A DNA stretch of 30,464 bases, from NCBI GenBank assembly GCA_016784945.1, contig JADHTP010000006.1, positions 1 to 30,464 on the forward strand, read 5' to 3'. The notes beneath the pieces were generated by a model. It worked only from the letters and a program-made list of their open reading frames with translations, was not told the origin of the DNA and searched no databases. Made by a program: the position numbers and the translations under genes. Every line of letters starts with the position of its first letter. The stretch's first letter is position 1. Shown here one piece after another: positions 15,487-24,103 of the stretch. The stretch comes from Deltaproteobacteria bacterium (GTDB taxonomy: Bacteria > Myxococcota_A > UBA9042 > DTJE01).

Positions 15487-17490
15487 ATGACGACCGGATC
15501 CCACGACCCGCTGGTACCAGGCGTCGAAAAGACCTTGAAGCTTGGTCTGGACAACCTGTCCAGCCTGCAGACCGTCAGTGGATCGTGGTGCGGGGATTAC
15601 GGCGGTCCACAGTTTCTATTGCCCATGTACGTGTTTCTGCACAGGATTGCTGGCAGGGACATCCTGGAGTACCGCCGGGGCCGAATGATCGAGTATTTTT
15701 TCAACACCCAGAATCCGGACGGAAGCCTGGGGATCCACGCTCAGGGGGACGGATGCATGTTCACCACTGTCCTCGGCTACACAGCCCTGCGCTTGCTGGG
15801 CCTGTCCAGGGCCGAGGAGCGACTGCAGAGGATGAGGGCGTGGATCCTGGACAATGGGACCGCACTGGGCGCGGCGCCCTGGGGCAAGTTCATGCTGGCC
15901 CTCCTGGACCTGTACCCGTACGAAGGGCTCAACCCGATCCTGCCTGAACTCTGGTTGCTGCCGGAGTCAAGCCCCGTTCATCCCAGCCGCCTGTGGTGCC
16001 ACACCCGCCAGGTCTACCTGCCCATGGCCTGGCTGTACGGGCTGAAGGCCAAGGTCCCGGCCGACGACCTGATCAGGGAATTGCGCAAAGAAATCTACGA
16101 TCGGCCCTATCACGAGATCCGCTTCCACGGGCACCGCGACACCGTGGCCGACACGGACAACTACAAGCCTGCCGGATCCCTGCTGAAGGCTGTCAACCTG
16201 GCCATGCTTGCATACGAAAAAACCCACTCCAGACACATTCGTGAGCGTGCAATGGCCCTGATTCTGCGACATGTCGACTACGAGGACAGGGCGACATCAC
16301 GCGCCAACCTGGGCCCCGTCAACGCGGTCCTCAACCGCGTCTGCCACTGCTTTCGCCCCGGGGGGAAGGAGATCCTCGAACCCGGATGGGACATGCTGGA
16401 CAGGTACCTGTGGGACGGCCACGACGGCATGAAGATGAACGGGTACCTATCCACCGAGGTGTGGGACACGGTTTTTTCCCTGCAGGCCATTTTGGCGTGC
16501 GACGAGTGCGATCTTGCCGGTGTCGGCAGTCACCGTGACACGGTGGAAAAAGCGCACGACTTCCTCCGTGAGAACCAGATCGTGGACGATCTTCCCGATT
16601 CCGAAGCCTTCTACCGTCACCAGTCAAAGGGTGGTTGGCCGTTCTGCTCGCGGGAGCATGGCTGGCCCATCACGGACTGCACTTCGGAGGGACTCCGGAT
16701 CGCCATGGCCCTGGATGGATCTGTGGTCAAACCGGTGTCAGTGGATCGCATGCACGACGCGATCCGCCTGATCCTGTCGTTCCAGAACGAAGACGGCGGC
16801 TGGTCGACCTACGAGAAGCGGCGGGGCGGGCTGTGGCTGGAGCAGTTGAATCCATCCCTGGTGTTCGGGGACATCATGGTGGACATCTCGTATCCCGAAT
16901 GCACGAGTGCGTGCATTCAGGCGCTGGTCGAGGCACGGGGCCATTTCCCGAATCTGTACGAGGACCGGATCCAGCGGGCCGTGGAGGACGGTGTGAGGTT
17001 CCTCAGGGCCAGCCAGAGGCCGGACGGTAGCTGGGAGGGCTCCTGGGGGGTCTGTTTCACTTACGGGACCTGGTTCGGGGTATCGGGCCTCCTCGCGGGC
17101 GGCGTGCCGAGGGACGACCCGGCCATTCTTCAAGCCGTGGGTTTCCTGCTGGCCCGTCAGAAACAGGACGGGGGCTGGGGCGAGCACCACCTGAGCTGCT
17201 CCGAGAGGCGATACGTAGAGCATGCCCAAAGCCAGGTGGTCATGACCTCGTGGGCCCTGTCCACCCTGGTCAGGGCAGGATGCGGGGACGACGTGGCCAT
17301 GGCCCGGGCCGCTCGATTTCTGGTCGGAACCCAGTCTCCAGTCGGAAGTTGGCCTCGCGAAGCCCTGGCGGGAGTGTTCAACCGGACCTGCCTCATCAAC
17401 TACGACAACTACCGCCACTACTTCCCGGTATTGGCCATGGCAGAGTGGCTGGCCGTGCAGAAACGAACCTCGGCCATCCGAAAAGTGTGA
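15487..17490 (+). CDS. Oxidosqualene cyclase-type triterpene cyclase (predicted cycloartenol synthase-like)
   Basis: 667 aa from ATG 15487; the frame is open far upstream, but that part is antisense to the DAHP synthase gene. Oxidosqualene cyclases turn 2,3-oxidosqualene into lanosterol, cycloartenol or similar tetracycles. OSC hallmarks run through the protein: GDYGGPQFLLP, PWGKFMLALL, PELWLLP, RLWCHTRQVYLPM, GYLSTEVWDT, GWPITDCTSEGL, PECTSACIQAL and SWGVCFTYGTWFG. The catalytic acid is Asp397 in DCTSE, the OSC form, not the DXDD of squalene-hopene cyclases. Cys398 and Cys472, the partners of that Asp in human enzyme (C456, C533), are present. Tyr320, His391 and Ile395 match Arabidopsis cycloartenol synthase Y410, H477 and I481, not the Thr/Cys/Val of human lanosterol synthase. 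Several QW-type repeats occur (QNPDGSLG, QNEDGGW, QRPDGSW, QKQDGGW). HMG-CoA synthase follows after 148 bp. Confidence 0.93.
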   Translation: MTTGSHDPLVPGVEKTLKLGLDNLSSLQTVSGSWCGDYGGPQFLLPMYVFLHRIAGRDILEYRRGRMIEYFFNTQNPDGSLGIHAQGDGCMFTTVLGYTALRLLGLSRAEERLQRMRAWILDNGTALGAAPWGKFMLALLDLYPYEGLNPILPELWLLPESSPVHPSRLWCHTRQVYLPMAWLYGLKAKVPADDLIRELRKEIYDRPYHEIRFHGHRDTVADTDNYKPAGSLLKAVNLAMLAYEKTHSRHIRERAMALILRHVDYEDRATSRANLGPVNAVLNRVCHCFRPGGKEILEPGWDMLDRYLWDGHDGMKMNGYLSTEVWDTVFSLQAILACDECDLAGVGSHRDTVEKAHDFLRENQIVDDLPDSEAFYRHQSKGGWPFCSREHGWPITDCTSEGLRIAMALDGSVVKPVSVDRMHDAIRLILSFQNEDGGWSTYEKRRGGLWLEQLNPSLVFGDIMVDISYPECTSACIQALVEARGHFPNLYEDRIQRAVEDGVRFLRASQRPDGSWEGSWGVCFTYGTWFGVSGLLAGGVPRDDPAILQAVGFLLARQKQDGGWGEHHLSCSERRYVEHAQSQVVMTSWALSTLVRAGCGDDVAMARAARFLVGTQSPVGSWPREALAGVFNRTCLINYDNYRHYFPVLAMAEWLAVQKRTSAIRKV

Positions 17491-17638
17491 TATCGCACGA
17501 TGTCCGACTGGACGATCCCGCGCCGCCGCAGCAGAAAAATGGCACGTGGAAATGGATCTGCCAGGGATTGAATCATGTGGCACTGAACCTGCAGAGGCCC
17601 CCACCGGTCAAGCTAATCTGCAGACGAGGAGGATAATC

Positions 17639-18952
17639 GTGAATCAGGAAACACGTTGCGGAATCGAGGGGATTTCCGTCGCAATACCGAAACACTTCAT
17701 AGACCTGGGCACGTTGGCTAAAGCGACTGGAATCGACCCGGAAAAGTTCTACAAGGGACTTGGTGGCCGGCGCATGGCCGTGGTCACCCCGCTGGAGGAC
17801 CCAGTCACGCTGGCCGCGGAGGCGGCGCGGACGCTGCTCGATCGGTACCGGGTCGACCCTGCCGGAGTGGGAATGGTGATCGTCGGTTCGGAATCCGGGG
17901 TGGATGCGGCCAAGCCCATCGCGGCGTACGTCCACGGCATGCTGAAGCTCGCCCCCCAATGCCGGACATTCGACACCCAGCATGCCTGCTATGGCGCCAC
18001 TGCGGCCCTGCAGATGGCGAGGAACTGGACCCTGAGGCACCAGGGAGAATGCAGGAAGGCCGTGGTCATCGCCACCGACATCGCGCGCTATGACGTGGGA
18101 TCAGCCGGGGAGCCAACCCAGGGAGCGGGGGCCGTGGCCATGCTCATCGGGACGGAACCGGAAGTCCTGACAATCGATTCTGCACCGGACGCCGTGTACA
18201 CCGAGGACGTCATGGACTTCTGGCGTCCGCACTACCAGAGCACGGCCATGGTGGACGGGAAGTACTCGCTTGAGTGCTACCTCAGGGCGTTGGAGCACAC
18301 GTACCGGACCTACCAGCGGACTTCCGGGCTCTCCTGGGACGACTACCGTCGCCTGCTGTTCCACGTGCCTTTCCCGAAGATGGCCTACAAGGCATTCAAA
18401 CTGCTCCACGAACTGGAGGCGGACCGGCACAATGGCGACTTCCCCTCGTTCGAGGACTCCTACGACAGGCTGTCCGAGCCCGCTCTGTGGGCGAACAGGG
18501 AGGTGGGCAACATCTACTCCGGGTCCCTTTATCTTTCCCTTGCCGGGCTTCTCGAAAGTGAAGGAGCAGAACTGGAATCGGCCCGGCTCGGGTTCTTCTC
18601 CTACGGCAGCGGTTGCTGCGCCGAGTTCTTCAGCGGGCGGATCGGCCCTGACAGCGGGATCTGGCGCGGACGAACAGGGATATCGGAGGCCCTGGAAGAC
18701 CGCGTCGAGCTGGATTACGAACAGTACATCGAGTTGCGAACAAAGACCGACGCCATGTCCAGGAACGGTTCATTCCGGGAACGCGTGAGGACGAACGGGG
18801 AGCACTTCTGGTTCTGCGGGGTCGACGACCACAGGCGCATCTATGCCAGCGCCAGTTCGTCAGCCGCGGCGAAGCCGCTGGCCACGGCCCCCTCGATAGT
18901 GGCCGGCAGCCCCGTGGCGGTCCAGTCCCCGGCCATGCAGAGATTCTCATAG
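17639..18952 (+). CDS. mvaS: Hydroxymethylglutaryl-CoA synthase
   Basis: Condenses acetyl-CoA with acetoacetyl-CoA to HMG-CoA, the entry step of the mevalonate pathway. The GTG start at 17639 is fixed by GAGGAGG six bases upstream; an open frame from 17546 adds non-homologous residues. The thiolase-fold triad is visible: Glu85 in GSESGVD, the acetyl-accepting Cys117 in QHACYGAT, and His242 in FHVPFPKMAYKAF. Family sequence ends near residue 401 (GVDDHRRIYA). The remaining ~35 residues are coded antisense to the 3' end of hpnE, so the two convergent genes overlap by 112 bp. At 437 aa it is slightly long for a bacterial enzyme because of that tail. It follows the cyclase on the same strand. Confidence 0.95.
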   Translation: MNQETRCGIEGISVAIPKHFIDLGTLAKATGIDPEKFYKGLGGRRMAVVTPLEDPVTLAAEAARTLLDRYRVDPAGVGMVIVGSESGVDAAKPIAAYVHGMLKLAPQCRTFDTQHACYGATAALQMARNWTLRHQGECRKAVVIATDIARYDVGSAGEPTQGAGAVAMLIGTEPEVLTIDSAPDAVYTEDVMDFWRPHYQSTAMVDGKYSLECYLRALEHTYRTYQRTSGLSWDDYRRLLFHVPFPKMAYKAFKLLHELEADRHNGDFPSFEDSYDRLSEPALWANREVGNIYSGSLYLSLAGLLESEGAELESARLGFFSYGSGCCAEFFSGRIGPDSGIWRGRTGISEALEDRVELDYEQYIELRTKTDAMSRNGSFRERVRTNGEHFWFCGVDDHRRIYASASSSAAAKPLATAPSIVAGSPVAVQSPAMQRFS

Positions 18953-20157
18953 GGCGTGCCTTTCGGAATCCTGTATGCGGCCTGTCCCGTGCAACCCCTG
19001 AACGTGGCCCTCGGCACCTTGATCGCCATGCTCGAAACCACCTGTGTCCCTGATGACTCGGGGAAGAAACGGCGGATTTCCGCAAGGCACAGGTCCGTCA
19101 GCTCCTTTTGCGACAGGGAATGAAGACCGTCAGCGCTGCTGATTACCGCTGATACGCGATTGGATTGCGGATGGTCGAACACCCATTGCACCGGACTCCC
19201 GAGTAGTCCCGCGAAACGATAGCGCATCCATCGACGATCGAACCACAGTTCCGCGCTGACAATGGAGTTGAACCCGAGTGCCTCGGCCTTTGAACGGACA
19301 CCTCGCAGGCGGGACATGCCATCGATCACGGGGCCGACCTGCCAGTTGGGGACGGCGAGCACGACAGCGTCCGCCGCCTCCCTGGCGCCCTTGGACGTGA
19401 TCACCGCCGAAATCCTGCCCGATGCACTCTCTTCCAGGGCCGCGACCTTCACCCTCAACATGACCCGCCCGTTCAGTGCTCGTATTTCCTTGATGGCAGG
19501 CCCTATCAAGGCGTCGTACAACGTGGTGCGCGCCAGGTACGGAATCGCATCGCTGCGCGAGGCGAAGAATCCCCTGTCGATCACCGTGGCCAGAAGGAGT
19601 GCGGATGCGTCCACGGAAGGGATGTTCATGGTTGCCAGGACCATGGGTTCCCAGAAGCCCGCGATCGCGTCCGGCCCCTGCCCGTTGCGCTCCAACCACC
19701 GCCTGGCCGACATGCGGTCGAGGCCTTCCGGATCGAGCCGGATGCCCGCCTTGGCAGCGATGGCCGCCCGGCCGAGATTCAAACGTTGAAGGAAGCTCAG
19801 ATGGTCCAGTCCCGCCAGGCCTCCGAGTGCGTGCAGGGGTGCGGGAAGGCGGCCCACGCGGTATGGGTGGACGATTCCCGGTCCGGACAGGAACGGCGTG
19901 ACTCCCTCCACTGCCTCCAGGCCCGAATCGGTGCCGAGCCTGTGGGCCAGTTGGAACGTCCGGCGGTAGCACCCGAGAAGGAGGTGTTGGCCAAAATCAA
20001 CGAACGGCTCGTCCGGGGACGGGGGCCTGACACGTCGCACCCTGCCGCCAGGCTCCGAACTCTTCTCCAGGACAGTCACCCGGTGACCGGCGTCCGCCAG
20101 CCGCAAGGCCGCGGACAGGCCTGCCAGCCCCGCCCCGACTACGATTACGTGTTTCAT
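18841..20157 (-). CDS. hpnE: Hydroxysqualene dehydroxylase
   Basis: FAD-dependent reduction of hydroxysqualene to squalene, last step of the HpnC/D/E squalene route. 438 aa. The N-terminal dinucleotide site is VVGAGLAGLSAALRLADAG with a following EKSSEPGGR, as in the amine oxidase/phytoene desaturase superfamily. Family-type features include DFGQHLLLGCYR, FWEPMVLATMN and the C-terminal GDWTATGLPATIEGAVASG, which covers the FAD and is very characteristic of HpnE. The ATG overlaps the hpnD stop by four bases (ATGA). It is the last gene of the minus-strand mevalonate/squalene operon, and its 3' end overlaps HMG-CoA synthase tail to tail. Confidence 0.95.
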   Translation of the reverse strand: MKHVIVVGAGLAGLSAALRLADAGHRVTVLEKSSEPGGRVRRVRPPSPDEPFVDFGQHLLLGCYRRTFQLAHRLGTDSGLEAVEGVTPFLSGPGIVHPYRVGRLPAPLHALGGLAGLDHLSFLQRLNLGRAAIAAKAGIRLDPEGLDRMSARRWLERNGQGPDAIAGFWEPMVLATMNIPSVDASALLLATVIDRGFFASRSDAIPYLARTTLYDALIGPAIKEIRALNGRVMLRVKVAALEESASGRISAVITSKGAREAADAVVLAVPNWQVGPVIDGMSRLRGVRSKAEALGFNSIVSAELWFDRRWMRYRFAGLLGSPVQWVFDHPQSNRVSAVISSADGLHSLSQKELTDLCLAEIRRFFPESSGTQVVSSMAIKVPRATFRGCTGQAAYRIPKGTPYENLCMAGDWTATGLPATIEGAVASGFAAADELALA

Positions 20158-21017
20158 CCGTTCATGCCGCCCGACAACCAGGTCGCCGGATGAAGGCGCC
20201 GGCGAAGAGCTATGCCCATACGTCTTGCTTTTCCTACCGAAACCCTCCTCTCGAACACCTGGAAATCGGCGCCTTCGAGCATTTCCAGCAGCTCGCGATA
20301 GGTCTCGCGCAGGATCTCGGCGAAGAACAGGCGATGCCGGGACTCCGGCGGCAGCGCAGCTCCAGCCATGTCGTAGTACTGGCGGGCGCGAAGCGCCTCG
20401 AAACGCAGAAGCCTTTTCAGCCCTTCGGTCATGCGTTGCCGAAGTATGTCCTTTGGCGCGACGCCGAATGCTCTCAAATCTTCCATGGGAAGGTAGATTC
20501 TGCCCATGGCGGCGTCCTCGCCCACGTCCCGCAGGATGTTGGTCATCTGGACTCCGATGCCCGTCAATTCCGCGTACAGCCCTGCATCGTCCGACCTGTC
20601 GCCCAGCACGGTCACGCAGACCAGTCCCACCGCGGAGGCCACGCGATAGCAGTACTCGTACAGTTCGTCGAACGTTCCGTACCTCGACTTTGTCAGATCC
20701 TGTTCCACGCCATCAAGGACCAGGTCCAGGTGCTCACGCCTGATGCTGAACCGATCGGCGGACCATCGGAGAGCCAGCGAGACCGGATCCCCCGGGCGGT
20801 CCTCGTAGACGCCAGCGACCCTCCGTCTCCAGTCGTCAAGGACCTGCAGGGCCGCGGACGGGTCCTCCGCGCCGTCGACCGCATCGTCCACTTCCCGACA
20901 GAACGCATAGAAGGCTGTCATGGCATCACGCTGATCGGACGGAAGGACCCTGAAGGCCGGGGCGAACGTGGAGCCCGAACGACGCAGGATCTCTCGGCAT
21001 GCCTTCATGGGATCCAT
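20154..21017 (-). CDS. hpnD: Presqualene diphosphate synthase
   Basis: Head-to-head condensation of two farnesyl diphosphates to presqualene diphosphate. 287 aa. The frame is open upstream, but ATG 21017 has GGGAGG seven bases before it and places the family's first helix correctly. The two Asp-rich Mg-diphosphate motifs are FCREVDDAVD (Asp44-Asp48) and NILRDVGED (Asp164-Asp168), followed by GRIYLP. TKSRYGTFDELYEYCYRVA is also standard for the squalene/phytoene synthase family. The start lies inside the 3' end of hpnC (13-bp overlap). Assignment to HpnD over HpnC rests on these motifs and on gene order. Confidence 0.93.
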   Translation of the reverse strand: MDPMKACREILRRSGSTFAPAFRVLPSDQRDAMTAFYAFCREVDDAVDGAEDPSAALQVLDDWRRRVAGVYEDRPGDPVSLALRWSADRFSIRREHLDLVLDGVEQDLTKSRYGTFDELYEYCYRVASAVGLVCVTVLGDRSDDAGLYAELTGIGVQMTNILRDVGEDAAMGRIYLPMEDLRAFGVAPKDILRQRMTEGLKRLLRFEALRARQYYDMAGAALPPESRHRLFFAEILRETYRELLEMLEGADFQVFERRVSVGKARRMGIALRRRLHPATWLSGGMNG

Positions 21018-21922
21018 GGACGCCCTCCCGAAGAAACCAGCGTCCGCAACATGGTCCCGGCATCCAGCGCCGGCCTGCGACTCAGGATGGAACGACCCTG
21101 CAGCCCGACCAGTTCGAGCACGGCGCGACCTCCCATCCACACCGCCGAGAAATAGACGACCCCCGGGAAACCGGAGGCGGCCAGAAGCGGCAAGCCTTCG
21201 CTGAACAGAGAACGCGTGCGATCCAACTCGAACCGCAACAGATCGTTGAACGAAGGCGGCGGGTTGCCCTGGAAAAGGGACTCTACGGGCACCGCGAACC
21301 TGCGCAGGTCTTCCAGCGGGAGGTAGAGCCTGTCCCGGGGCAGGTCCACGGACAGATCCTGCCAGAAATTGGTCAACTGGAGAGCGGTGCAGATACTGTC
21401 CGACCACCGGGTGAAGTCATCACCGTCGAGGCCCAGTACCCTCAGCATGATACGACCCACCGGATCGGCCGAGCGTCGGCAGTAATCGAGAACATCGTCG
21501 AAACTTTCGTAACGGGTCTTGCCGCAGTCCTGGCGGAAGGCGTCCAGGAGGTCCAGAAAGGGCTCGACTGGAAGGTCGAAATCCCGCATGGCACGGTGCA
21601 GGGCGACGAACACGGGGTGCGAGACCTCGCCGGAAAGGGATCGATGCAACTGGTCTTCCCATGCGTCCAGCAATCTGATCCTTGTCCCTTCGAACTCCGG
21701 TTCGTCCGCGAAGTCGTCCGCCTGTCGGGCGAAAGCGTAAACTGCGGCCAATGCCTCCACACGACGCCTACCCATCAGTGAAAGGGCCACCGGGAAGTTT
21801 TCGTAATGGGCCGATGCCAGCGCTCTGCAGTATCGGACCGAAGCCCGAATACCCCAGGTTCGACCGTGCCTGGGGATCGGCTCGAAGGCCCATGGCGCCG
21901 GCGCCCCTCTGGAACCGCTCAT
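21005..21922 (-). CDS. hpnC: Hydroxysqualene synthase
   Basis: Converts presqualene diphosphate to hydroxysqualene, between HpnD and HpnE. 305 aa from ATG 21922, whose first base is the last base of the HMG-CoA reductase stop; a GTG one codon earlier leaves no room for a ribosome site. The HpnC signature HYENFPVA is at residues 39-46. The first Asp-rich motif is ARQADDFADE (Asp69-Asp73) and the second region is QLTNFWQDLSVDLPRDRLYLP. GKTRYESFDDVLDYCRRSADPVGR is also family-typical. It is a distant paralogue of the adjacent HpnD. Confidence 0.92.
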   Translation of the reverse strand: MSGSRGAPAPWAFEPIPRHGRTWGIRASVRYCRALASAHYENFPVALSLMGRRRVEALAAVYAFARQADDFADEPEFEGTRIRLLDAWEDQLHRSLSGEVSHPVFVALHRAMRDFDLPVEPFLDLLDAFRQDCGKTRYESFDDVLDYCRRSADPVGRIMLRVLGLDGDDFTRWSDSICTALQLTNFWQDLSVDLPRDRLYLPLEDLRRFAVPVESLFQGNPPPSFNDLLRFELDRTRSLFSEGLPLLAASGFPGVVYFSAVWMGGRAVLELVGLQGRSILSRRPALDAGTMLRTLVSSGGRPWIP

Positions 21923-23112
21923 CACCTCTCCAGCATTCGGCTGCGGGAATGGAGTCGCATGTGTCCTCTCTGGATGCCCTCGGTCGCGAGCGCACGCAGG
22001 GCGGCCAGGTTGTTGGCCATGCCCGCAACACCTGCCGCGGCGGCAAGACCCGAGACTCCGGACGACCCGATTATCCGGATTGCCAGGCGCGCCGCGGGAT
22101 GCAGCCGGGTCGCCCCGCCAACCATCCCTACCGCCATGGGCATGTCCAGAAAACCGGACAGGGCACCACCATCACTGCGGCGCCAGACGCACAGGGGCCG
22201 GTATGTGCCGTCCCTGGCGGCAAAGGCATGGGCCCCGGCTTCCACGGCCCGCCAGTCGTTGCCGGTCGCAAGGATCACCGCGTCCGTCCCGTTCATGACG
22301 CCCTTGTTGTGGGTCGCGGCCCTGTACGGATCCAATTCGGCAAAACGGGAAGCCGATACGATCCCATCGAGGACGGCGTCATCGGAAAAGCCGTCGATCG
22401 CGAGGGCCGCGGCCGGGATGTCGGCCGAGACCTTCACCCGCCTCCTGTCGGCGAGGTTGGACAGGATGCGAAGCCCGATCCTGCCTCCAGTGATCTCTTC
22501 AAGGAGAGGAGAAACGGCCTCGCTCATGGTATTCACGGTGTTGGCACCCATGGCATCGCGCACGTCCACCACCAGGTGAACCACGAGAAAACCATCGCCA
22601 TTCCCGTCGCCCCGCACTTCCCGCACCTCGATTTCGGTTGGACCGCCGCCGATCTCAACGAGTGTCTCGTCGGTCCGGGCGGCGAGTTCCATGAGACGGG
22701 GTGCCGCATCGAGGATCCCGCGGCGCGCGTTATCCCTGTCATCGACAAAGACCTGGATCTGTCCAATCATGCGGGGGTCGTCCACCTCGACGCTGAACCC
22801 CCCGCCCTCACGGACCATCAGCGCCGCCTTGCTGGAGGCGGCTACTACCGATGGTTCCTCAATGACCATCGGTATCAGGACGTCTGCACCATTGATCCGG
22901 AAATTGGTGGCAACCGCGAACGGGAGCCCGTAGGTGCCGATCACGTTCTCCACGAGCTTTTCCGCGGCGTCGATGTCGAGTCCGCCTCCAGCCAGCGCGG
23001 AACGGCTCTCTTCGAGCGAGACATCGATCGCTTCGGCTACCATGGCGACTCGATCAGCATGATCCAGACGGTGCAGACCTGGAAGCCTGGAACTAGTTGC
23101 CCTGCCGGTCAT
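21922..23112 (-). CDS. mvaA: Hydroxymethylglutaryl-CoA reductase (class II type)
   Basis: Reduces HMG-CoA to mevalonate. 396 aa from ATG 23112; the open frame above it is antisense to the end of the phosphomevalonate kinase gene in another frame. Class II bacterial features are ENVIGTYGLPFAVATNF (catalytic Glu55), DAMGANTVNTMSE, HNKGVMNG with the catalytic Lys, and a C-terminal His in RGHMRLHSRSRML. There are no membrane segments, as in other class II enzymes. The start overlaps phosphomevalonate kinase by 20 bp and the stop overlaps hpnC by one base. Cofactor preference cannot be told from sequence; position among mevalonate genes argues for the biosynthetic direction. Confidence 0.95.
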   Translation of the reverse strand: MTGRATSSRLPGLHRLDHADRVAMVAEAIDVSLEESRSALAGGGLDIDAAEKLVENVIGTYGLPFAVATNFRINGADVLIPMVIEEPSVVAASSKAALMVREGGGFSVEVDDPRMIGQIQVFVDDRDNARRGILDAAPRLMELAARTDETLVEIGGGPTEIEVREVRGDGNGDGFLVVHLVVDVRDAMGANTVNTMSEAVSPLLEEITGGRIGLRILSNLADRRRVKVSADIPAAALAIDGFSDDAVLDGIVSASRFAELDPYRAATHNKGVMNGTDAVILATGNDWRAVEAGAHAFAARDGTYRPLCVWRRSDGGALSGFLDMPMAVGMVGGATRLHPAARLAIRIIGSSGVSGLAAAAGVAGMANNLAALRALATEGIQRGHMRLHSRSRMLER

Positions 23113-24103
23113 TTCCCTTACCTCGCGCCATCTCGTCGGCCTCGACGTGAACTCCTTCCAATGCCACGGGAAGATCCATGGGCACCATCCCCATGGCTTT
23201 CGCTTCCTGACTGAATTTTTCCCATGCCCCATTCACCGGAAAGGCCGCCACTATGAAGTCTCCACCGCCGGCACCCGACGGCTTGGCGGCACCACCGGCC
23301 TTGCGCGCCTGGGCCAGGACTTCGGCCATCTGCTCGGTAACGATACATGCGCCGCTCCGGCGCCCGAGTTCATCCATCAGCGCGGCGTACTGGTTGAAGG
23401 ATTCCAGCACAACATGCAGGCTGTCGGGCCCTTCCGCAGCGAAACGTTCAGCCGTTTCGGCCATCCTGTCGATCACCCGTCCGTATTCGACGGGATTCTG
23501 CAAGCCAAACCGCGACACCCTCCCCACCAGGTCGGGGGAGGACGCCGGCTTTCCACTCCACACCTTGATCAGCCTGAGCCCCGCCGGAGGGGTCCAGGGT
23601 AGGAAGTCCGGAGGTGAACCGGTGTTGCCGGTTCGCATGTGTGTGACGCCGCCGAAAAGTGCGGCGGCCACGTCCAGGCCGCTGCCGCGCGAATCCTGGA
23701 AGCGTTCGTGGATTTCACGGGCCATCCCCCACATCCTGCGCCGAGTGGAAGCCAGCCCCACATCCTTGCCGACTTCATGGAAGGTTGAGGCCACGGCGCA
23801 CACCGCGACAGCGGCACTGCTGCCAAGCCCCAGCTTCAGGCCGTCCTGCCAGAGTGAACTCGAATCGGCCCGAAAGGCACCGGGCGAGAAAGAACAGCCC
23901 AGCCTCGCCGCGGTTTCCGATCGTGCGAAGGACACCAGGTCGTCCCGAGGCGTATTGCCGAGTCCGAGTGACTTCCTTTCGACCGTCGCGTAGCGATCCA
24001 CGGCCATTACCACGCCGGCCGCCCCGTCGATTACCGCGTACTCGCCCATCAGGATCAGCTTTCCCGGAGCGACGATCCGCCATCCTCCAGCCGGCGTGCT
24101 CAC
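23093..24103 (-). CDS. mvaK2: Phosphomevalonate kinase
   Basis: Phosphorylates 5-phosphomevalonate to the diphosphate. 336 aa GHMP kinase: N-terminal APGKLILMGEYAVIDGA, the ATP-binding LGLGSSAAVAV and the C-terminal AKPSGAGGGDF. The last motif is typical of phosphomevalonate kinase and separates it from mevalonate kinase, which has GAKLTGAGxGG-type sequence. The GTG start overlaps the stop of the decarboxylase gene by four bases (GTGA), so the two are translationally coupled. Together with mevalonate kinase at 28731-29684 and the decarboxylase it completes the classical mevalonate pathway. Confidence 0.93.
   Translation of the reverse strand: MSTPAGGWRIVAPGKLILMGEYAVIDGAAGVVMAVDRYATVERKSLGLGNTPRDDLVSFARSETAARLGCSFSPGAFRADSSSLWQDGLKLGLGSSAAVAVCAVASTFHEVGKDVGLASTRRRMWGMAREIHERFQDSRGSGLDVAAALFGGVTHMRTGNTGSPPDFLPWTPPAGLRLIKVWSGKPASSPDLVGRVSRFGLQNPVEYGRVIDRMAETAERFAAEGPDSLHVVLESFNQYAALMDELGRRSGACIVTEQMAEVLAQARKAGGAAKPSGAGGGDFIVAAFPVNGAWEKFSQEAKAMGMVPMDLPVALEGVHVEADEMARGKGNDRQGN

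Noticed and set aside
15487..17490. Cyclase as a squalene-hopene cyclase
   Set aside because: It has DCTSE and other OSC-only blocks such as GDYGGPQFLLP and SWGVCFTYGTWFG, and no DXDD acid motif.
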